This document shows positions 7,846-12,822 of a stretch of 12,822 nucleotides of DNA, piece by piece. The position numbers and the translations under genes are program-made. The notes below the pieces were generated by a model, which worked only from the letters and a program-made list of their open reading frames with translations, was not told the DNA's origin and made no database searches. Source of the DNA: an uncultured Spirochaetaceae bacterium (lineage in GTDB: Bacteria; Spirochaetota; Spirochaetia; Treponematales; Treponemataceae); contig CADBRC010000222.1 in assembly GCA_902796985.1 (NCBI GenBank), forward strand, positions 1 to 12,822, written 5' to 3'. The stretch's first letter is position 1; each line of letters begins with the position of its first letter.

Positions 7846-8514
7846 TTACTTACATGCTATATATACGTCCATGCTCTCGCCATCTGTTTCAAAGCATGGT
7901 ATTACTTCATTCCACGCCTGTTCCAAACCGTTGGTCCGCATGAAATCCTTCAGTGTATGATATGCTCCAGGTATCGTAACGAATGGATTATCAAACGGTC
8001 TGTCTATATGAATCGCCACATATTTATGCGCAGGCTGTTCCTTGATCTGTGCCCCTTCCGGTGCAACTCCGTCAGGAAGTATCAAAGCAGCAGTATATCC
8101 GTGCATATTAAAGACGTTGACCTGCTCTTGGGAAAGATTCGGGAAATCCCATCCAATCACTTTCGGGGTATCGATGCCGCTCTCTTTTGCAATTTTATAC
8201 ATGCGGCTGATCGCATCGCTTTCAGGATCCGTACTGATTACAGTATGCGCTATGTAACGAAATCCGGCGACATCTTCTACACGCAGGTTTGAGTATGCAT
8301 CACTTCGCTTATCCATTTCCTCCCTGAAAAGATTATCCAGAGAGCAGTTAAAGATCTTACATATTTCAAGTGCCTTATCCATTTCCGGATTTGCCGCATC
8401 CATTTCCCATTTTGAAATTGTCTGACGGCTGACACCCAGTTTTTCAGCCAAAGCCTCCTGTGTCATATCCTTACTAAGCTGGCGTAAATACTGAAGGTTC
8501 TTTCCAAAGCTCAT
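7846..8514 (-). CDS. XRE-family regulator with GyrI-like ligand-binding domain
   Basis: A 222-residue cytoplasmic DNA-binding regulator. Residues 4-61 are a Cro/C1-type helix-turn-helix (MTQEALAEKLGVSRQTISKWE at 17-37; the second helix of this unit contacts DNA). After a short linker, about 76-222 resemble the GyrI-like / AraC effector-binding fold, which binds small hydrophobic ligands: LRVEDVAGFRYIAH (77-90), YTAALILPDG (140-149) and YHTLKDFMRTNGLEQAWNEVIPCFE (185-209). I chose ATG 8514 because AAGGAG lies seven bases upstream; an ATG at 8532 has no such signal. The gene is about 40-43% GC in sampled stretches against about 60% for the CDF gene, suggesting recent transfer, possibly from a Firmicute. 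Targets are unknown; the repeats upstream suggest self-regulation. Confidence 0.85.
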   Translation of the reverse strand: MSFGKNLQYLRQLSKDMTQEALAEKLGVSRQTISKWEMDAANPEMDKALEICKIFNCSLDNLFREEMDKRSDAYSNLRVEDVAGFRYIAHTVISTDPESDAISRMYKIAKESGIDTPKVIGWDFPNLSQEQVNVFNMHGYTAALILPDGVAPEGAQIKEQPAHKYVAIHIDRPFDNPFVTIPGAYHTLKDFMRTNGLEQAWNEVIPCFETDGESMDVYIACK

Positions 8515-8532
8515 AGTGTTTCTCCTTATCAT

Positions 8533-8547
8533 CTATAGTTGCTATAG
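8533..8547. promoter_or_regulatory. Candidate operator of the XRE regulator (CTATAG-TTG-CTATAG)
   Basis: Two self-complementary CTATAG units flank TTG, giving a dyad that is also a 9-bp direct repeat (AACTATAGC then AACTATAGA on the minus strand). It lies directly upstream of the regulator's Shine-Dalgarno sequence. It shares the nonamer GCAACTATA with the palindrome at 8641-8657, as expected for paired sites of one autoregulator. Confidence 0.45.
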
Positions 8548-8576
8548 TTTCGTGTACCAGTTTGCCCCGCGGTGCA

Positions 8577-8605
8577 AATATAGATTACTTGATAAATACA
8601 GTCAT
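8577..8605 (-). promoter_or_regulatory. Probable promoter of the XRE regulator
   Basis: On the minus strand, ATGACT (8605-8600), 17 bp and TATATT (8582-8577) match sigma70 hexamers at four and five of six positions. The start would be near 8570, giving a leader of about 56 bases that contains the CTATAG repeat and the AAGGAG site. Confidence 0.45.
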
Positions 8606-8640
8606 CTCCACCAACCCGCACGTGCTTTTTCAACAGATTC

Positions 8641-8657
8641 CGCAACTATAAGTTGCG
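8641..8657. promoter_or_regulatory. Palindrome CGCAACT-ATA-AGTTGCG, candidate regulator site
   Basis: A perfect 7-bp inverted repeat with a 3-bp centre. Its left half plus the centre reads GCAACTATA, the same nonamer found on the opposite strand at 8542-8534. It lies upstream of the probable regulator promoter, so it is a second candidate binding site for that protein. In RNA it could also form a short hairpin. Confidence 0.45.
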
Positions 8658-8666
8658 TGCAGTTTG

Positions 8667-8676
8667 CCCCCCCCCC
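8667..8676. repeat. Homopolymer tract of ten C
   Basis: Ten consecutive C (poly-G on the minus strand), followed by five T, lie in the gene-free control region, just before the palindrome when read in the direction of the regulator gene. Tracts of this length can slip during replication. In Treponema pallidum, promoter-adjacent poly-G tracts are known to vary in length and alter expression. Confidence 0.9.
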
Positions 8677-8727
8677 TTTTTCATACAAGATGCAGGTGCC
8701 CGACGTGTTGAATCACCTCATGCCCGG

Positions 8728-8756
8728 ATTATAGCATAGGGCCGGAGACGGGACAA
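8728..8756 (-). promoter_or_regulatory. Strong minus-strand promoter with no gene directly attached
   Basis: TTGTCC (8756-8751), 17 bp and a perfect TATAAT (8733-8728) point toward the XRE regulator. An ATG begins six bases past the -10, the same spacing as in the leaderless genes here, but it reads ATG-AGG-TGA and stops at once. The promoter may drive a roughly 207-base leader for the regulator or a small RNA, or it may be a relic of a lost gene. Confidence 0.55.
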
Positions 8757-8841
8757 GTATTTGCTTATACGGCATGAAAAAGGGAGGCTTAAACACAGAC
8801 ACTGACACGCAGGTATGGAGACAGCCTCGAGGCAGGACCGC

Positions 8842-8870
8842 TACACAGAACCAGCGAAATATGCTATAGT
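8842..8870 (+). promoter_or_regulatory. Promoter of the CDF gene, start codon at the expected +1
   Basis: TACACA (8842-8847), 17 bp and TATAGT (8865-8870) match at four and five of six positions. Six bases (CGCGAT) then lead into the ATG at 8877. No Shine-Dalgarno sequence is present, so the mRNA should be leaderless. Confidence 0.65.
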
Positions 8871-8876
8871 CGCGAT

Positions 8877-10016
8877 ATGCCTAACGAAGGAAACATCGAC
8901 AATAAAGCGGTCCGCGAGCGGACAATCATACGGGCGAGCGTGCTCGGCATTGTGGCGAACGCCATCCTCGCCCTCTTCAAGGCGGCAGTCGGCCTGCTGT
9001 CCAACTCCATCGCAATCACGCTGGATGCGGTGAACAACCTGAGCGACGCGCTCAGTTCGGTTATCACGATAGTGGGAACAAAACTGGCTGCAAAGCCTGC
9101 TGACAAAAAGCATCCGTTCGGCTACGGGCGGCTGGAATATTTAAGTGCGATGGTCATATCCGTCATCATCCTGTATGCGGGTGTGACCTCGTTCGTGGAG
9201 TCGCTCAAGAAGATATTCCACCCCGCGCTGCCGGAATACAGCACGCCGTCGCTGATCATCCTCGCCGCAGCCGTCGCCGTCAAAGTAGCAATGGGCCTGT
9301 ACGTCCGGTCCGTCGGCAGACGGGTGAACTCGGACTCCCTCGTCGCAAGCGGTCAGGACGCGCTCATGGATTCCATCATATCCGCCACGACCATCATCGC
9401 CGCACTCGTCTACATCTTCACGGGACTCCGTTTGGAAGCCTACCTGGGCGTGATCATCTCCTGCATGATCATAAAGGCAGGCTTTGAGACCATGCACGGC
9501 ACCATCAGCGAGATTCTGGGTGAACGGGCGGCCGAAGGTCTTGCGAAGGACATAAAGCGTACTATATTGCAGGTGGAGGGAGTCCGCGGCGTGTATGACC
9601 TGGTGCTCAACAACTACGGCCCCGACAGCTTCGTCGCCTCGGTGCACATCGAGGTTGACGACGACACAACGGCGGTCCAGATTGACAAACTGCAGCGGCG
9701 GATTACCGAACTGGTGTATAAGGAACAGCATGTGCTGCTCGCCGCGATCGGGGTGTACCCGTCAAACACCGGAAACAGCAAGGCCAGCGAGATAAAGCAG
9801 CGGGTCATGCAGATTCTCTCGGAGCATCCCGAAGTCCTCCAAATGCACGGCCTGTATGTGGACGAGGAGGAAGAGACGGTGCGCATGGACATCATCATCG
9901 ACTTTGACACCAAGGACAGGCTCGCGCTGTTCGAGCAGATTCGGAAAGAAATCGCAGCCCGCATCCCGGAATACAAGACGAACGTCCAGCTGGACCTTGA
10001 CGTAACGGCACTGTAG
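8877..10016 (+). CDS. Cation diffusion facilitator (CDF) metal efflux transporter, possibly Mn2+
   Basis: An inner-membrane, proton-coupled exporter of divalent metals; CDF proteins work as dimers. Six helices span about residues 17-204. The transport site should be Asn53-x3-Asp57 in helix 2 (LDAVNNLSDALSS) and Asp161-x3-Asp165 in helix 5 (SGQDALMDS). An N-D/D-D set is what I recall for bacterial manganese CDFs, rather than the His-containing zinc type, so Mn2+ is the best guess. KHPFGYGRLEY (78-88) is the usual helix 2-3 loop. A first cytoplasmic domain (about 220-295, with LNNYGPDSFVASVHIEVD) is followed by a second, similar ferredoxin-like domain (about 300-379), making the protein longer than the usual 300 residues. 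The start is fixed by the promoter ending six bases upstream. Confidence 0.92.
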   Translation: MPNEGNIDNKAVRERTIIRASVLGIVANAILALFKAAVGLLSNSIAITLDAVNNLSDALSSVITIVGTKLAAKPADKKHPFGYGRLEYLSAMVISVIILYAGVTSFVESLKKIFHPALPEYSTPSLIILAAAVAVKVAMGLYVRSVGRRVNSDSLVASGQDALMDSIISATTIIAALVYIFTGLRLEAYLGVIISCMIIKAGFETMHGTISEILGERAAEGLAKDIKRTILQVEGVRGVYDLVLNNYGPDSFVASVHIEVDDDTTAVQIDKLQRRITELVYKEQHVLLAAIGVYPSNTGNSKASEIKQRVMQILSEHPEVLQMHGLYVDEEEETVRMDIIIDFDTKDRLALFEQIRKEIAARIPEYKTNVQLDLDVTAL

Positions 10017-10021
10017 GATCC

Positions 10022-10040
10022 GCCCGGAAGAAGTCCGGGC
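10022..10040. terminator. Hairpin between the convergent CDF and OLD-like genes
   Basis: GCCCGGA (10022-10028), loop AGAAG and TCCGGGC (10034-10040) form a perfect 7-bp GC-rich stem, starting five bases after the CDF stop codon. No T tract follows on either strand. It may stop RNA polymerase weakly or protect 3' ends; it is the only structure in the 52-bp gap. Confidence 0.45.
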
Positions 10041-10068
10041 TACAGGTTACACGTAAATCGCCCCTCCC

Positions 10069-11667
10069 CTACCGCACGCAGGCAGCCTCCAGTATGCTGA
10101 GGAGCGGGGCATATTCGCTCCGCACGGTGTCGGGGTCTGAAAGGAGCAGGTGCTTGCGCTCCATGTGGAAGAGCCTGTCCTTGCCCGCGACCGGCATATA
10201 GCGGACGGACGACTGGGTGTAGTAATGCTCTATGCAGCCCTGGGAGAGTATATAGACACCTGCTGCAGAGGCGGCGGCAAGGATGAGGTTAAAGAGGTTC
10301 CGCACGAGCGGCAGGCTCCCGGAGATGGATTCCGGCAAATGCCTCTCAAGCTGCTCCTGCAACTCCCCCTCCGCAATGACCCCCTGCAAAACGACGGTCT
10401 TGAACGTATCCACATTCTCTGCCCGGGAATGTTTCTGATCCAGCGAGTCCAGTTTTTCCACAAGCAGTGCCAGCTCACCTTCAAGGGGACCAGACTCCAG
10501 GCCATCCTCCTGCCGAGTTCCGTCTTCTCCCTCATACCCCACTGAGCTTTGCACATCACAGAGCGCACGCCCTATGACGGCAAGGTAACGTTCCAGACGG
10601 AAGATAAGCTTTTCCAGCGTAATCTTTGCCCCAAGCTCCCGCACCGTAAAGATGCTTTCGTAAAACGGCCGCTGCTTTTCCCCCTGCCGCTCAAGCCACT
10701 GGGCAGCCCTTGCGTCAGCACAGAACACATCACGAAGTTTTCCGCCGAAGAGGGAGTCCAGGTCGGTGATGATGCGGCTGTTGGTGCCGAGCAGGTCGCA
10801 GACTTTGCAGAATACCCCCAGCTCGTCTTTTCCGCCGACATCGATTATGCCGGTACCAGCGACTCCCCGCTCAGTCTGCACATACGGAAGCAGGCTCGCG
10901 AACAGCTGCTGGTCGGTGTAGCCTTCCACAAAAATCTGGTTGTCGGAGAAGAAGAACTGTTTGTGATAACTGTTGAAACGGGGCAGAAAGCGGCCGAGCA
11001 ACTCTTCGTCCCGCCGCCCCAGCTCCTCTATGTGCGTCGGCTCCCTGTTCGTATGGCAGACCAGCACGCCCAGAAAATCTTCCGGAAAACGCAGGTCTAT
11101 AAAAAAAGGTGAATGTGTCACAATGAAATACATCCGCGTGGGATGCCGCTGCGACACCCGCCTGAGCTCATCGGCGAAAAACTGCTGGAACTGGGGATGC
11201 AGGTGCAGCTCCGGCTCGTCAAAGATAAGGCAGCTGTTGCCGGTGTTGGCGTACAGGGCTGCCAGCAGCGTGATTATCTCCCTGAGACCGTGGCACTCCA
11301 CTTCCTCCAGATTGTACTCAACATTCCAGGCCCGGTTCACGACGACCGGAACATAGGAGCCCCCCTCCCCCTGCTTGAAAACGATTGTCTTTCCGAACAT
11401 GCTGGAAAGCACTGCCTGGATCTTCTGGCGGATGGCTTCGTTTCCCTGCACGATGTCAAGGGCCTCCCTGTCCTCCCGTTGATCCGCACGGAAGAATTTG
11501 ACGGCATAACCCGATGCAGAAAACGCTTCGGCAATAGCCTCGACAAGAAGGGTCTTGCCCGACCCGTTGGGGCCCACGACGAGATTAATGTTCCTCCACT
11601 CATCTTTTTTAAAGACCGCCCTGCCCCAGAGGAAGGGCATTTTCACCTTTACCGGAACGTGCACCAT
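10069..11667 (-). CDS. OLD-like ABC-type ATPase with TOPRIM nuclease-like domain
   Basis: A 532-residue cytoplasmic protein resembling overcoming-lysogenization-defect (OLD) nucleases, many of which are antiphage effectors. The ATPase has Walker A GPNGSGKT (32-39), a signature-like CHGLREI (125-131), Walker B CLIFDEP (146-152, catalytic Glu151), ELHLHPQ and the THSPFF switch His185. A TOPRIM-like region follows: IFVEGYTD with Glu248, DVGGKDEL (276-283) and IITDLDS with Asp302 and Asp304. About 220 C-terminal residues (310-532) are unfamiliar. No UvrD-like helicase follows, so it is not a Gabija-type pair but closer to stand-alone class 1 OLD or AbiL-like proteins. It has its own promoter six bases before the ATG and no Shine-Dalgarno, though read-through from the ADP-ribosylglycohydrolase gene, 42 bp upstream, is possible. 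Confidence 0.85.
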   Translation of the reverse strand: MVHVPVKVKMPFLWGRAVFKKDEWRNINLVVGPNGSGKTLLVEAIAEAFSASGYAVKFFRADQREDREALDIVQGNEAIRQKIQAVLSSMFGKTIVFKQGEGGSYVPVVVNRAWNVEYNLEEVECHGLREIITLLAALYANTGNSCLIFDEPELHLHPQFQQFFADELRRVSQRHPTRMYFIVTHSPFFIDLRFPEDFLGVLVCHTNREPTHIEELGRRDEELLGRFLPRFNSYHKQFFFSDNQIFVEGYTDQQLFASLLPYVQTERGVAGTGIIDVGGKDELGVFCKVCDLLGTNSRIITDLDSLFGGKLRDVFCADARAAQWLERQGEKQRPFYESIFTVRELGAKITLEKLIFRLERYLAVIGRALCDVQSSVGYEGEDGTRQEDGLESGPLEGELALLVEKLDSLDQKHSRAENVDTFKTVVLQGVIAEGELQEQLERHLPESISGSLPLVRNLFNLILAAASAAGVYILSQGCIEHYYTQSSVRYMPVAGKDRLFHMERKHLLLSDPDTVRSEYAPLLSILEAACVR

Positions 11668-11673
11668 ACCCCC

Positions 11674-11702
11674 AGTATACGGCAGGAAACCGTGTTTGTA
11701 AA
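11674..11702 (-). promoter_or_regulatory. Promoter of the OLD-like gene, start codon at the expected +1
   Basis: On the minus strand, TTTACA (11702-11697), 17 bp and TATACT (11679-11674) match sigma70 consensus at five of six each. GGGGGT separates the -10 from the ATG at 11667. The G run touches the ATG, so it is too close to act as a normal ribosome-binding site. The promoter fills the 42-bp gap after the ADP-ribosylglycohydrolase gene. Confidence 0.75.
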
Positions 11703-11709
11703 GAAAAAG

Positions 11710-12540
11710 CTAGAACAGGCAGGCTTCCAGCATCTCCTTCTTCCTGAGAGCGGAAATCCACGACGCGGGGATGGCATCGTAGCCGTACAGGATTCCCGCA
11801 AGTCCGCCGGTCACCGCGCCCACGGTATCCGTGTCCTCGCCGAGGTTTACGGCGGCCTCCACCGCAGCCCGGAAGGAGTCCGTCGTAAGAAGGCACCAGA
11901 GCGCGGCTTCCAGCGTGTCCACGACGAAGCCCGACGAGCGGATGCTTTCCCTTGTCCTGCTTCCTATGGAAGCGAGCGGGGCGAATGTCTTGGACACGTT
12001 CTGCACGTTGCCGTTCACCGCGTCTTTGACGGGCTTCCCCGCCAGCAGGTCCCGCGCGATGTGTATGTAAATGCGGCATGCCTCGCAGGAGATGGCGTGG
12101 GCGTGCGTAAGAGATGACACAGCGTCTATCACGCCGTCATCGGCGGATTCCACGAACGCAAGGGGGACAATCCGCATAAGCGAGCCGTTGCCGTTGGAAT
12201 AGAAATCGTCCAGCCCCTTCCCCCGTTTTACGGCCGCATAGCAGGTGTTCCCGATGTCAAACGCCCTGCCGTCCTGCGTGTACTTGCCCGACGAAAGCCA
12301 CGAGGAGAACTTGTCCATGATGTCCTCAACGTCAACCCGGCCTTTTTCCCGTATGCTGTCGCACAGCGCGAGCGTCATGCTCGTGTCGTCCGTCCACGTT
12401 CCCGCCTCCTTGCCGAAGCAGTCGCAGTACAGCATCTCCGTCACCTGTGGATAGGTCCCCCTGTCCTGGAACTGCACCGGCGAGCCGAGCGCGTCCCCCA
12501 CCGCAACACCGTATACCGCATCACGAAGCTTTGCCACCAT
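11710..12540 (-). CDS. ADP-ribosylglycohydrolase (DraG / ARH family)
   Basis: A 276-residue cytoplasmic hydrolase expected to remove ADP-ribose from a protein or other target, using two Mg2+ or Mn2+ ions. The family core is complete: GVAVGDALGSPVQF (11-24), metal ligands Thr50-Asp51-Asp52 in GTWTDDTSM, NGNGSLMRIVPLA (116-128), THAHAISCEA (145-154), and the second metal motif GEDTDT (234-239) with Asp236, Asp238 and Thr239 inside NLGEDTDTVGAVTGGLAG. No ADP-ribosyltransferase is visible here, so the substrate is unknown; nitrogen-control DraG is unlikely without nif context. GGAGG lies seven bases before the ATG. The leader has a 7-bp hairpin. Its position between the OLD-like gene and the divergent MmeI-like gene suggests a role in, or a passenger of, a defence cluster. 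Confidence 0.92.
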   Translation of the reverse strand: MVAKLRDAVYGVAVGDALGSPVQFQDRGTYPQVTEMLYCDCFGKEAGTWTDDTSMTLALCDSIREKGRVDVEDIMDKFSSWLSSGKYTQDGRAFDIGNTCYAAVKRGKGLDDFYSNGNGSLMRIVPLAFVESADDGVIDAVSSLTHAHAISCEACRIYIHIARDLLAGKPVKDAVNGNVQNVSKTFAPLASIGSRTRESIRSSGFVVDTLEAALWCLLTTDSFRAAVEAAVNLGEDTDTVGAVTGGLAGILYGYDAIPASWISALRKKEMLEACLF

Positions 12541-12569
12541 AGTTTTACCTCCATATGAATTTGCACCTC

Positions 12570-12589
12570 AAGGGAACCGTCTTTCCCTT
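12570..12589 (-). promoter_or_regulatory. Leader hairpin of the ADP-ribosylglycohydrolase mRNA
   Basis: AAGGGAA and TTCCCTT form a perfect 7-bp stem with a 6-base loop, about 30 bases before the start codon and outside the GGAGG site. It could stabilise the transcript or control access; it lacks the T tract of an attenuator. Confidence 0.4.
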
Positions 12590-12601
12590 GTGCGTGTCCA
12601 T

Positions 12602-12607
12602 AGTATA
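12602..12607 (-). promoter_or_regulatory. -10 element of the ADP-ribosylglycohydrolase gene
   Basis: TATACT on the minus strand would start transcription near 12595, giving a leader of about 55 bases. No good -35 stands at 16-18 bp. GCGACA in the neighbouring inverted repeat is 20 bp away, which suggests a weak promoter or one that needs an activator. Confidence 0.45.
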
Positions 12608-12625
12608 CAGCATCGGGGGCGGGAG

Positions 12626-12648
12626 TTTGTCGCCAAAACGGCGACAAA
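12626..12648. promoter_or_regulatory. Perfect inverted repeat between divergent promoters (candidate operator)
   Basis: Arms TTTGTCGCC (12626-12634) and GGCGACAAA (12640-12648) are fully complementary, separated by five bases (AAAAC). The right arm contains the -35 (GCGACA) of the MmeI-like gene, and the left arm lies just upstream of the ADP-ribosylglycohydrolase -10. A bound dimer could control both genes. Its regulator is not visible in the window. Confidence 0.6.
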
Positions 12649-12669
12649 TTCCTCGCGATGTGCTATAAT
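12641..12669 (+). promoter_or_regulatory. Promoter of the MmeI-like gene, start codon at the expected +1
   Basis: GCGACA (12641-12646, four of six), 17 bp and a perfect TATAAT (12664-12669) precede the ATG at 12676 by six bases (TCCAGT counted with the last T). No Shine-Dalgarno sequence exists. The -35 is inside the inverted repeat. Confidence 0.7.
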
Positions 12670-12675
12670 TCCAGT

Positions 12676-12822
12676 ATGAATCAGATTGAACAGGTAAAGA
12701 ACGCCGGTGATTTCGCCGGATTCTGGGCGGACAAGGGCAATGAGAAGCAGGAGTGCCAGCGTTTCTGGATAGACTTACTCCAGAACGTCCTCGGCGTAGA
12801 AAGCCCGGCAAAGTACATCGAG
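12676..12822 (+). CDS. N-terminus of an MmeI-type restriction-modification enzyme (cut by window end)
   Basis: Forty-nine codons are open from ATG 12676 to the right edge. The segment GDFAGFWADKG (residues 11-21), then a Glu- and Lys-bearing turn, FWIDLLQNVLGVE (31-43) and AKYIE (45-49) match the opening of MmeI-family proteins (single-chain type IIL/IIG restriction-methylation enzymes, often labelled class I SAM-dependent DNA methyltransferase). That pattern, F-x-x-FW-x-x-(K/R)G-x-E-K followed by FW-x-x-LL-x-x-V-x-G, is characteristic of the family's N-terminal domain. Full members run about 900 residues, with a PD-(D/E)xK nuclease followed by an N6-adenine methylase. Those parts lie beyond the window, so activity cannot be judged. 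The gene appears leaderless. Confidence 0.72.
   Translation, partial: MNQIEQVKNAGDFAGFWADKGNEKQECQRFWIDLLQNVLGVESPAKYIE

Larger units (their letters stand above)
8515..8876. other. Gene-free control region between the XRE regulator and CDF genes
   Basis: This 362-bp stretch between divergent genes contains no convincing coding sequence. It holds the regulator's Shine-Dalgarno and probable promoter, two GCAACTATA-bearing repeat sites, a C10 tract, a second minus-strand promoter with no gene directly attached, and, at its right end, the CDF promoter. The part from about 8757 to 8841 shows nothing I can name. Confidence 0.7.

Noticed and set aside
8645..8684. A short minus-strand frame starting MKKGGG through the poly-G tract
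   Set aside because: With ten G it stops after 12 codons; an eleventh G would give 28 codons. There is no Shine-Dalgarno sequence, so it is not supported as a gene.
8774..8869. A 31-codon plus-strand frame upstream of the CDF gene
   Set aside because: No promoter or ribosome-binding site fits its ATG, it runs through the CDF promoter, and the product (MKKGGLNTDT...) resembles nothing known.
11113..12117. A 334-codon plus-strand open frame across the OLD-like and ADP-ribosylglycohydrolase genes
   Set aside because: It runs antisense to two genes with clear catalytic motifs, spans their intergenic gap and promoter, and its translation resembles no family. Long antisense frames are expected in GC-rich coding DNA.
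1..12822. CRISPR arrays, tRNA or rRNA genes, insertion sequences or an integrase
   Set aside because: I looked for regularly spaced repeats, tRNA-like T-loop sequences, transposase motifs and terminal repeats and saw none. The right-hand cluster therefore has no visible mobile-element boundary inside this window.

Overview
The window looks like chromosomal DNA of a Treponema-like spirochaete with fairly high GC content (about 60% in the metal transporter, near 50% in the long membrane-protein gene; estimates from sampled stretches). The main clue is the nucleoside diphosphate kinase at the left end. Its ATP-binding loop reads KPGVLNRRLVGEV instead of the usual KPDGVQRGLVGEI, the same deletion I recall in treponemal Ndk. 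No rRNA, tRNA, CRISPR array, insertion sequence or phage gene is visible.

Layout. (1) 1-3007: a possible gene start running off the left edge, ndk (-), a six-helix protein with two DUF3592 units (+), and an SLC13/ArsB-NhaD-type permease (-) whose 3' end overlaps that of the DUF3592 gene. (2) 3056-6635: a two-gene minus-strand operon of a giant DUF2157/DUF4401-type membrane protein and a GDYXXLXY-family partner, closed by a hairpin terminator. (3) 6738-7763: an alpha/beta hydrolase (+) with an unusual polar insertion near its C-terminus. (4) 7846-8514: an AT-richer XRE regulator with a GyrI-like ligand domain (-), followed by a 362-bp gene-free control region with repeated GCAACTATA motifs, a C10 tract and an orphan promoter. 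(5) 8877-10016: a cation diffusion facilitator (+), possibly for Mn2+. (6) 10069-12822: a likely defence-gene cluster: an OLD-like ATPase-TOPRIM protein (-), an ADP-ribosylglycohydrolase (-), and, divergent and cut by the right edge, the N-terminus of an MmeI-type restriction-modification enzyme (+). A perfect inverted repeat lies between the last two.

Two ways of starting genes are apparent. The hydrolase, the XRE regulator, the GDYXXLXY gene and the ADP-ribosylglycohydrolase have purine-rich Shine-Dalgarno sequences. Four unrelated genes (DUF3592, CDF, OLD-like, MmeI-like) have none. Each instead has a sigma70-like promoter with a 17-bp spacer and a -10 hexamer ending exactly six bases before the ATG, so the transcript should begin at or next to the start codon. 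Two more (ndk, the permease) have a -10 nine bases upstream. This recurring leaderless architecture, and its use by two putative defence genes, is the most notable signal in the window.
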